From Loripinus fragilis (Eukaryota > Mollusca > Bivalvia > Lucinida > Lucinidae), in the NCBI GenBank assembly GCA_964019695.1, contig OZ026530.1, positions 33,958,690 to 34,022,689 on the forward strand: 64,000 nucleotides of DNA. Reading direction: 5' to 3'. A program made the position numbers and the translations under genes. Every line of letters begins with the position of its first letter. The stretch's first letter is position 1. Below the pieces are notes generated by a model that saw nothing but the letters and a program-made list of their open reading frames with translations, searched no databases and was not told the DNA's origin. Positions 25,501 to 37,500 of this stretch are shown one piece after another.

Positions 25501-28500
25501 GTCTTTGATGGGCGAACATACCATCTTGTACTTTTTGCTAAACACTTGTTCTGTTTTAGTTTGTGGCCGCATTTCATTAACTATTCACTGTTTAAATGCG
25601 AATCCTATGAGATCAAAACTTATTGTCAATCATCAACCAGGGAGCCAAATGCAGGCTTGCAAACACTGGCAGATCTAACGGTCGCTTCCTACATGAATGG
25701 CTTAGACCTATTCACAGTGCAAAATTGATAACATGTGTTTCGCTTTGCCCAACCCATTGATGATTTATAGCATGGCGGTATATTTGTAGCATTTCATTTA
25801 TAACAATAGACATTTATGATTATTGAAAGAATTATTAACATAAGTATAATTATGTATGATCTATGAAAATTTTATGTCTGCTAAAATAGTACTTGTCTGA
25901 AATTTTGAAAAAAGGCAGAATGACCTTTAGCGCCTTTATTTTCATTTACACAATACACTAAGCCTACCTGAATGAGTACTAAAACTTTGAAAACACTGGC
26001 TTCAATAGGAGCTGAGAAATACCGTTGCCTTTGTGATCATTCACCCACAAATATCGAAGCGGGAGACTGCTAAAATTATCCTCGTGTCTCCGCTTCGATT
26101 CTTGTGGGTGAATGATTACAAAGGCAACGGCATATCTGAGCGTGACCATTATATATTCTGTTCAAGTGTGATGCTAGGCACCGCCTGCAATGCTTAGTTT
26201 TGACAGACACTCATTTGTATAATTTTACGAAGGGAAAAACGTACCTTGTAAATCAAAGATGGCACCAAACTACGTGTTTGCAACATCCATGCTATGACGT
26301 AGGCTGTTACCCTTGAATATGGAGTCACTATTTCCTCATTCGTTCAGCCATTTATGTGCAACCAACAAACTTGTATACAACATGTTTTGTCCTCATTAAC
26401 TACATTAACAACATGTGCTAAAACGATACACTTCTCGCAACAATATATACATCCATAAAGCCTATAATACATGTAACATGATAAATCGTGTTATGATTTT
26501 CTTGTTTATTTTTAAAATAAGCTTCAAGGAGTTAAATTATGTGATTATAGAATTGTTTTGAGCGTCTGACGTTAGATAGATCTACTTACGCAAGTATTTG
26601 CATCATCTTAAATTTTAAAGTTTTCATAAAATTGGATAAAATTAGAGATTGATTAAAACACTTTTAAGAACATGCAACAACACAGTTCAAGCATTTACTA
26701 CTCTGTGTGTCATACTCTTTGTTCACCTTAGGACGCTTAGAATACACCAGATCGCACCCCCTGCCCCTCCCCCGACCTAGTAAAAGTATGGGTCTATGTT
26801 TTGTTTTTCTCTATTTTAAAATAAGCTTCAAGAAGTTTTTAAATACGCCTAGATGCTAACGTCTATGATGACGTCATTTTGATATAACATTGAAGTCACT
26901 TGGCGACCATGCGCTTGACTTCCGATACAACCAATGAACAGTCCACATATGACTGACTGGATATGATCACATAGGTAAGATAATTAAACTATTCAAGGAT
27001 ACAAGCTCGGATATTCTAAAAAGGCTTTAATCGTTCATACAAAACCCACAATCGATTATACGCATTTGCCTGAAACGAATAATTATCATGATAATCGATT
27101 ATTCATTTGACGCGGCAACGCATACGTGCATGCACCCGATACCCCCTAGACCCTACTGAATTTGTTTGGTCTGAACAAAATATACCCTGGTAAAGGACTG
27201 TAGCATAGATCTTAGTCTAACTACTGTCCTGCCAACGAAGAGTGACAGTGACGTCATGTTTGTTTACAAAGTCATCAGGGACTTAGAATCGATAGAACAC
27301 GTGTGTATTAATCCTATCCACAGGATAGGATTAATACACAAGTGATCTATCGATTCGCGTATGCTCAAGTGAAGTTTAGACGTTAGTGTTTTACTTAGCA
27401 ATTGTAAACAAAGTATTACGTCACTGTCACTCTTGATTGGCACGACAGGATGTGTCATAAACCTGCCTTTACTACACATTCATGTATAACCACATATATT
27501 TTGAGCTTACTAAACGTTTTATTGCCATTATTTGACTGCCATGACATTAATTGGTCACCTTAGGTGGTGAATCATGATGAGTCAGCAATCAGTGAAAACC
27601 ACAATGGCACAACGTCTAAATTTGATACAGATCACTCAACTTATCATAAGGCCAGTTAAGCAAAATATGTCAGCGTCAAATTTCGATTATTTGCCTTATC
27701 CATCAGTTTAAACATGTGCTTTGGTGCTCAAAAGAACCGCCTCATAGACGGTTCTTTTGAGTACCCACAACATATGTTTTGGCTGAGAAAAAAAAAATTC
27801 AGTTACACACTCTTTTCTGGGAGCCTGCTTATATATATACTCAGAAAAACATTTGAAGGATATTGAAATTCTTTTGGCTATATAACATTTGAGCAAAATA
27901 GTTTCCAAACACAGAATTTTCATATCTGTTAGAACTACCTATATGCAATTTAGCAAAATGCAAAAACAAGGTCATCAGTTACGATACAGTACTGCACCAA
28001 ATGTATCAATCCTCTTCACCCGAAGTTCACAAGCACAAAATGTGGCGTTTATATTTTCTGCTTCAACATTTACCTTGCCAATGCTTATGTTCTAATTCTG
28101 GCCACAGAGAAGTGTTCACACCCATTTATCAGTAATTGCACCCAATAACGTGAAAACTTCTTCAACTAAAAAGACATACATATGGCATACCCCAGTCAAT
28201 ATGACAACAAATTGGAAGTAAAACACTGACAACAACTACAAAAAATAGGTGTTATACTTTTGGCTGAAGGCCAGCAATGATTTTGGAGCCTGTCATCATG
28301 GAATACAAACAATAAACATGGGTGTCAAGCATTATAGAATGTTTGTGACTTTTCAGTATAGAGGGTTGCACCTTTGGACATGAACTGTACTTTAATCATT
28401 GAAGTGTGACTTTTTTATTTCAATTTTTATTGCATGAAATGCATGCATAACTAATTTAGTTTTTATTGTCCCCCGCCTTTTCGAAGAAAAGCGGAGGGAC

Positions 28501-31500
28501 ATAGTTTTCGGCATTCCGTCCTTCCGTCCTTCCGTCCTTCCGTCCGTCCTTCCGTCCTTCCGTCCTTCCGTCCCCCTAATATAGTAGGTACCTTGTGTGC
28601 GCAACTCCTCCTACAGTTTTATGCCGATTCTTTCGAAACTTTACAGATGTTTTAGTCATGGTCTGAAGATATGCATGTGGTTTGGATATTATCCTGAGAT
28701 TATTTTTTGTCACTTTTTTCGCAATTTGAACTTAGTCATTTTTAGGCGTTTTTACTATCAAAGTGAAAAGATAGTGGGTACCTTGTGTGCGCAACTCCTC
28801 CTACAGTTTTATATCGATTCTTTTGAAACTTCACAGGTGTTTTGTACATGGTCTGAAGATATGCATGTGGTTTGGATATATTCCTCAGATTATTTTTTAA
28901 CACTTTTTCCGCCAGTTGAACTTAGCCATTTTTCTGACATTTTTACTATCAAAGTGAATGGATAGTGGGTACCTTGTGTGCGCATCTCCTCCTACAGTTT
29001 TATATTGATTCTTTTGAAACTTCACAGGTGTTTTGGACACGGTCTGAAGATATGCATGTGGTTTGGATATAATCCTCAAATTATTTTTTATCACTTTTTC
29101 TGCTATTTTAACTTAGGCATTTTTCTGGCGTTTTTACTGTCAAAGTTAATGGATACTGGGTACCTTGTGTGCGCAACTCCTCCTACAGTTTTATGCCGAT
29201 TCTTTTGAAACTTTACAGATGTTTTTGTCATGATCTGAAGATATGCATGTGGTTTGGATATTATCCTGAGATTATTTTTTGTCACTTTTTTTGCAATTTG
29301 AACTTAGTCATTTTTAAGTGTACAATAATGGCGGGGGACATAAATTCTCTGAATTTGCTTGTTGTATTTAATGTTACAGATTGAACTGAATCTAAATATC
29401 CTTCAATTGTTTTCATACGATATCATGAAGATTCTTCCTAAACTTGGGGAAATGCTCACTATGGTTTAGCATAGTTGCTCTACTTGAATAGTGTTTTTGA
29501 TGTCTGTTTTCTGTGTCTCCTCACGGTACAATAAGTTGGCATGCATTATTTTCTCTTATTTTTTCGCTTGATTAGAATTTTAAAGGGAGTAGCAGCAACA
29601 TTGAAAGCATGCTTATCACAGGTGTTTGTATCATAGCTTAGACTTAGACTTTAGACTTAGCGCCTGTTTATATGTGCTTTGTGGTCACCTGCTGGGAAAG
29701 GGCTGACCTCTTGGCTCTCGTTTGTGGTGTCTACTGTGTGTTTGTCACTTTCCCATCTGTATCATGGGTCAGGTGTGGTACTTGATTGTATCGATTCCTG
29801 ATCTTTGCACTCTTACTTACTTTTATAAATCGTTTTTGAATAAAACAATATAAAGAAAATCAATGTTGTGTTGTTTTTTTTGTTGTTTTTTTTGTTGTTG
29901 TTGTTGTTGTTGTTGTTGTTTTTTTTGCAAAAAAAAACCCCTTAGTTTGAAAGCAGACTCTGCAAAAATGTAAACCCTTATTAAACCTTGCCATATCCCG
30001 CTACCCGGATTAACATCGAATGTATAATAAGAAAGTTATAGCCATCCGAAAATCACAATTTTGAGTTGCAATGAGCCAATGATGGTCGCCATTTTGAATT
30101 TTTAATCAACTTCCTGTATATTTTGCAACGCCAATAAAATGCCCAATTACATCGCATAAATGTTTAAAAAAATCAAATTCAACTATTTTCAATAGTAGAA
30201 CCAATGAAAATGCTAGAATAAATAGCAGGAAATTTGTTATTGTGTTTTTTAGACATATAGCGCTTTGGCTGTCTGGCGTCCTACAGCCCACAAATGGCTC
30301 CCCTCCATAGCTTGATTTTATCAACTATACAGACATACGTAACTTTCTTATCTTTCTTTTGATTTTGACCCGTTTTGTGGGAGATTGCATGGTTTAAAAA
30401 TGGCTTACATTTCAGATTACTTGCAGTCAATGTTACTGTTCCCTTTAATATTATCTGCGATATGTTCTGAAACGTCATCGCTCTTCACACTGTGGTCATA
30501 CTTCTACAGCATTTTGGGGTTCGTCACCCTTTTCGGTGTTGTAGTATAATTACCTTCAAATAAAGGCTTACAAAAATGAGAACTTTCGAACAATGTTTGC
30601 TTCGAGATTGCATCCTCTAGTTAACAACCTCTGTGTTGTTTTGCCAAAACGGAGATAAAATCAGGTTTTATCTGTGTTTTAACACTTGTATTAAAATGTT
30701 GACAATTACAGTTTAGTCATAATTATACGATTTTGTCATTGATTAATTAGCCACGATGACAAAACCGTAATCAGTTATTTCATGCCTGGACATCAAAAGT
30801 TAAAATTTGTTATAATTTAAAGCTAAAAGATACAATGTGAATTTAATGAACAAAAATCAATCGGAACCAAAACATTTTGGGGCATTTATCAGTGATAAAA
30901 TGAAGAAATTGAACATGATGAGAAAGTTACCTTAACACCAGAATAAGTGACGAAACCCAAATAGACGTGGTGGTTTGACCACACGTCATCGGTGTTTTCA
31001 TCCTTTTTTATTATACAGTAATAACATGACTGACGGCTTTATAAAGAATATTACTAATAGGTCTATATAAAAGTCAATCGCAAAGGACAGGATTTTTTCC
31101 TGATTATCTATCAATTGGGCCACAACGCCAGAAACCTATCTTCGGGGGTTAGCTAACAACATAGACGCAGACCAGCCTGCGCTTCCGCGCGGTCAGATCA
31201 GCGCCTTTGTTATTCACTTTATGTAAGCTTGCTACAGGTGAAATTCCAATTTTCTAGCTAGTCTCTGTAGCTGAGGAGACTGGTTTGAAACTCGCTTTGT
31301 CATAAACCCTGAACTCAGGTTTTCTCGCGACGAGGCCCAATTTATGTATACGTAGCAAATACTAAAAAAAACACTTCACTACCAAAGTTTCAGACCAAGA
31401 CTAAACATAATATGTGACGCGCCATGACATTTTGTGCCCAAATGCGGTAAAACGTGACGTCGGGAAAACGCGCTGCAAAAGTGACGTAATTTACGCGCAA

Positions 31501-34500
31501 CTGCACTTTATTATATTATAGTGAACAGGAAATACCTTTAAAAATATATACAACGAAGTGAAAGGAAACATGTTTGATATGAGTAACATGAGAGATTAAA
31601 CGCAAATGACGCACATTTAATATAGTAAGTGAGTATGATCAGGAAATACCACAATCACACACTGCAGACAAACCCATGGCATCGCGAGGAAGAGTAACAC
31701 CACCCTTGAGGCACATGAAAACAAACTAACCAAAGCAATCAGCTCTTCCCTCCCCATCAAGATGATTGCAAAACCAGAATGGACACAAAGTAACGCACAA
31801 CAAAACGCAGAACAACTACAGAACCCGACAACGGGGGCAACCCGTTTTTCGCTGTTTGTGGCGACTAGTGCAAAAGCAATGGTTGCTACATTGTACATTT
31901 ACCTTAATAGTTTATCAATGTGACAAATCTTCACGTTTCGTGCCGTAATGTCAAACATATTTGCAGATATTATTAACATTTCTCGCGTTCTAACTATCAT
32001 ACATTCAGCGTCAACGTGAAAATCATGTGTAAAACTAAGAAAAGGTGCAATAAATAAACATTTTATACAACTAAATCGCTTTAATAGCCCAATAGCCATT
32101 TTATGGCATGTACTTTCTTCCATACAGAGATCAAGTCAGCTTTTCTAGGTCAACAATGAAAATATAAGACTTCGTCTAAAAAATATCTAAACCGGAGGAG
32201 CGCTGCTCTTACTGCAAAATCGCGCTGTTTTGCAATAAAAATATGATAAATCATTATTATTATTTGCGTGTAGGTGTAACAAATGATTATAAATGTCATA
32301 AATCATCTTATATTATTGACAGAAGATAGATAAGGAAGAGCAAAAAAATCGCCTTTTGTACTGTGATGTATCGTCCATACTTTAGTACGGGAGTCCCAGG
32401 CTGGCTCGAGACTCGCCGGAGGCGCTACGTTATGCCCTTAGGCAAGATTTTGTGTTGTACTGGGTAAACCCAGGAAATCTCGGGAATGTACAAAGAGAGG
32501 TAAAGAATTGGTGGCAACATAGACAGACTACTCAGCCAGCATATACATTGTAGTGTCGGGCCTACATCGCCCTGCCAGTGAGACGCCATTCAAATGCCCA
32601 AACTTATATCTTAATTAAAACTATCAAAATACCAATTGACAATGCAAATATGCCCATCACGTTTTTAATACTACTGAGTCACTTCTCTGAGAACCCTTGC
32701 AGAATCTAGGTTGAAGATTAACTTACACCGCTGCTGTCCGTTCTTGGGGCGGCAAGGCCGGACCCAGGGGTTCAGATGTGTAAAGGAGGGGCTCGCTTTG
32801 CTGATATCTCATTCTTTCTAAGATACCCCATAAAATTGAAATAATTTGGTCTCAATGAGACCAAATTATTTACTTGTTATGGGGTATTTAAAAACTGGGG
32901 ATGGGGGTGGGGTTTCGCTCGAACCCCCTGAACCCCTTTGGATCCCCCACTGGGCGGTGGTTCTCTTGTTGTCGATCCAACCTCGAAAATTCAAACTCCG
33001 ATTTTCAAAAACTCGGTTATTCGAAATCAATTTGGGACACACTGGATTCAGTGAATATGACATATATCCATGATCTATACACGACGTCAAAGTTAAGCAC
33101 CACCTATATTTTTGCTGAACAATTTAAAATCACCGTGAAGAATTTGTATTGACTCTGCATATTATAATATCTATAGTTTGGTGAACCATCAATGATGATG
33201 CTTGTTGATAAGAATGAAATAATCCCTTCCCAAATCATTATGAGCACGTATTTTACGAGGTCCTGCACTTGCTGTCTAGATGGAAGATATTTTCAGCCTC
33301 CAAAACCGTTTGAAAATCTCAACCATCAGCCTATTATCCCTTAGAGCGTCAAATTTTTAGACATTTTTCCTAATTTTCGAAAGAAAAGATATGACATTTG
33401 ACGAAAGTCTGCCAGAAATATTTGGGTTTTTTTTTTTTTTGAAAAAGCAGCAAAATTTGAAATTATCAGCCGCTGCAAATCATAGGTGGCGCTTTATGGG
33501 TTGAAAAGCAGAATAAGCTATGAAATACTCTATTTGGCACAAATAAATTAACTCTCCGCCTAATAGTGTTGTCTTAATATATCATTTGTGCTTACAGTTT
33601 GTACCCAGATCAGGCCCGACAAAACGTCGGACCTGATCTGGATCCAAACTGTTTGAAACTCTGATGGTATTCTTTGGAGAATTTGTCAAAATGTTGATTT
33701 TTGAAAAGGAAATCAGCAGACAACAAAATGCATGAAAAACTATCCAGCATGCAACGTGTTTAATAAATGCAGATGAAATAGCAAAAACATATGACTGGGT
33801 CAATCTGAAGTGTCATCCTAAAATGATTTACACAGAACAAATCGTATGTTGTGAACGCCTCATAATTATGTACTTTTAGAAACTCTGAGAGACTACTACC
33901 CAGTATGCTAAGTGTTAATTAATAAATGCAGATGAAATAGCAAAAATATATGACTGGATCAATCTGACGTGTCATCCTAAAGTGATTTACGCAGAACAAA
34001 TCATGTATTGTGAACGCCTCATAATTATGTACTTTTAGAAACTCTGATGGTATCCCTGAGAGACTACTACCCAGTAAGCTAAGTGTTAATTAATAAATGC
34101 AGATGAAATAGCAAAAATATATGACTGGTTCAATCTGACGTGTCATCCTAAAATGATTTACGCAGAACAAGTCATGTGTTGTGTTCTCTTTATGTATAAT
34201 TAGCAATAATAATAGTTAAATTAGCCTGTAGTTAAGAGTGGGTACCAAAAAATATTTTTTCTTATTTCTCAACCAAAACATATGTTCATGATGCTGTGAT
34301 ACTGAATACATGGGTAGTATTTACAATTTTACGCTCAAAGATTTTGCTGATCTAAACCTATAACATTATAACCATTTACTTATTGCTTCGACTGACCGAC
34401 AACTACAATATAAAATATGAAAAATATTTTCACAAGTTGTTGTTGTTGTTGTTGTGTGTTTGTGTGGTCTGCATTGGCGTTGCTCCCATTGCGCAGTTAC

Positions 34501-37500
34501 GCACAAGAGTAATAAAAATAGTAACATTCAAGGGAGGTCATCTAATGTGCTAAAAGTGATTTACATACCACATGAAAACTGCTCTTAATAGAAAGAAGTT
34601 TCGCGAAAATTAAACCTAAATAAAATCGAAAATTATCGAATTAACAGTAGCTACTGAAAAGGGGGGTTATAAGGTGACTGGACTCGTTGACAGTTTGATA
34701 ATGTCAAGAAAGGGCCTCGTTTTTTTACATGCATGTGCCCCAAATGTCAGGCCCGTAGGAAGCAATTACAGATTGGGGGGGCACACATAATTTTTTTTAA
34801 AATGACAGACCTTTGTATTTTTTAATCTTTTTTTTTTTTTTTTTTTTTTGGGGGGGGGGGGCATATTTGTGCAAATTATTGGGGGGCACGGCCCCCCGTG
34901 CCCCCCCCCCCCCCTATTCCTACGGCCCTGAATGTACAGGTGCAACAAACATACACTATGATGTTTCTTTGATCACTTATAAGTACATACATTAAGCTTG
35001 TGTTCATAATTGCATATTTGTCTGTGCTTTGGTTGTAAGCAATATGATTACAAGGATTATTCTGATATATACTGAACATCAAAAGAAACACTCGCAAGGT
35101 TTTGTTCGAAAACATTTTAAACTTCGATTCTTATTACCCTAGTCCTCTTCTCACGAGATAGTGTGTGATACCCTAGATAGACCATTGATTCTTAGAGAAT
35201 AACTTGAATGTATTCACAAACTGTACTGCAATGTGCCTAGATGGACCTTTGTTCTTCTGATATAGCCTTGGATTTATCCTACAAATGCAATGCGCCTAAA
35301 ATGCCATTGATTCTTGGAGAATAGCTTGAATTTATCCACAATATGTTCTGCAGTGGGCCTAAATAGATCATTGTTCTTTTGAAATTAACTTGGATTTATT
35401 CAGCAAAGGGGCTGCAATGCGCCAAAATAGACCATTGACTTTCTGAGATAGTTTGTGATACCCTAGATTCACCATTGATTCTTAGAGAATAGCTTGAATT
35501 TATTCACAAACTGTACTGCAATGTTTCTGTTGTTGTTGACTTTTTGTTTATTGTTACTCCTATTGTGGGAGTCTGTAATTGTTCTATGTTTTGTTGTACG
35601 TTACTTTATGTCCATTCTAGTATTGCAATCATCTTGATGGGGAAGAGAGAGCTGATTGTTTTGCTTAATTTGTCTTCCTGGTGTCTTGTGATGGTTGAGC
35701 GGCTCTTCCTCGCGGTGCCACGGGGTTGTCTGCAGTTTGTGATTGAGGTATTTCCTGATCATACTCACTTACTATTCTAGATGGACCTTGTTCTTCTGAT
35801 ATAAACTTGGATTTATCCTACAAAGGTACTGCAATGCGTCTAAAATAGACCATTGGCTCTAAGGCATTGCCTTATGCCTAGATATGCCATTGATTGTTAG
35901 AGAATAGCTTGAATTTTTTCACAAAATGTTCTGCATTTGGCCTAAATAGATCATCGCTCTTTTGAAATTAACTTGGATTTATTCAGCAAAGGTGTTGCAA
36001 TGTTCCAAAGTAGATCATTGATGTTCTGAGATATTGCATGATGCCTAGATAGACCATTGATTCTTAGAGAATAGCTTGAATTTATTCACAATATATTCTG
36101 CATTGGGCCTAAATAGATCATTGTGCTTTTGAAATTAACTTGGATTTATCCAGCAAAGGTACTGCAATGCGCCAAAATAGACCATTGAATTTTCGAGATA
36201 TTTTATTATGCCTAGATAGACCATTGATTCTTAGAGAATGGCTTGAATTTATTCACAAACGGTACTGCAGTGGGGCTAGATAGATCATTGTTTTTCTGAA
36301 ATAAGCTTGGATTTATCCAGCAAAGGTACTGCAATGCGCCTAAATAGACCATTGACTTTCTATATTATGCATTATGCCTAGATAGACCATTGACTTTCAG
36401 AGAATTTATTCACAAAATGTACTGCAGTGAGTGTTCTTCTGAAGTGAACTTGATTTTATTCTGACAAGGTATTAGACCATTGACCTTCTAGTATGAACAA
36501 ACAAGACCAAACCCTGCTCTGGACCTGCGTCGCGGGTGCATATCTTCAATGAGTGATCAGTCGATATGCAACGTTCAAATTTACAGGAATGAAATCAGAT
36601 TACACCCAAATTTCGCAATGTAATCAGTAGGTGATGTAATAATTTCTAAGTTGAACACTCAAAAATATATTATCAAATAAGCACAAATTAAGGGTGCATT
36701 ATACAAATTTGAATATAAAGGAATGAAAACTGCTTGGGTTACAGATTACACAAACCATAAACCATCTAAACATTTCAAACGAAAAATGTTTTAACTTCAA
36801 GACCTCCAAACATGAAAAAAACTTATTCGTGAATTGTGCATAAAGTAGGTGGTGCATATCTTCAATGTGTGAAATATCATTATGCAAAGTTTGAATATAA
36901 AGGAATGAATACTCTTGGAGTTACAAATTACACAAACTAGGCACCCCCTAAGCATTTTGGATGGCAAATATGTCTATGTTCAACACCCCTCAAAAATGAG
37001 AAAAAAAAATTGAAATGTGCACAAAATAGGAGGTCCACATCTTCAATATGTGAACAATTGTTAGACAATGTTTGAATAAAAAGGAATTAACACTTTTGGA
37101 GTTACAGATTACACAAACTTGGGACCCCTAAAAAATAATGCAGACGAACAGACAGACAGACTGAAAAAATGTCTATGTTCAACACCCATCGAAAATGAGC
37201 AAAAAACATGAAAGGTTTGTACAAAATAGAAGGTGCACATCTTCAATATGTGAACAATTATTATGCAAAGTTTGAATATATAGCTATGAATATTGCTCGA
37301 GTGACATATTACATAAACTAGGCACACACTAAGCATTTCGGATGGAAAAATGTCTAAGTTCAACACCCGTCAAATACAAGAAAAAAATTATGAAACGTGC
37401 ACGAAATAGGAGGTGCACATTTTCAATATGCGAAAAATCATTTGGCAAATTACGAATAAAAACGAATGAAAACTTTTGGAGTTACAGATTACACAAACTT

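Noticed and set aside
26224..26330. Possible exon with donor ACAAG|GTACGT on the minus strand
   Set aside because: Good donor-like sequence, but frames upstream contain stops and no acceptor gives a phase that fits the gene model; might be an untranslated exon but unsupported.
28597..29384. Repeated open frames (MRNSSYSFMPIL and similar)
   Set aside because: They arise from the 190-bp tandem units within a transposon-like element.
31440..31500. Cluster of TGACGTC/TGACGTAA motifs as a promoter
   Set aside because: Two CRE-like motifs in about 50 bp, but no nearby exon or start site to attach a promoter to.
31617..31898. Hydrophobic open frame, also in copies at 35544 and 41852
   Set aside because: It is part of dispersed repeat family E; the frame is not conserved as a protein between copies and has no recognised domain.
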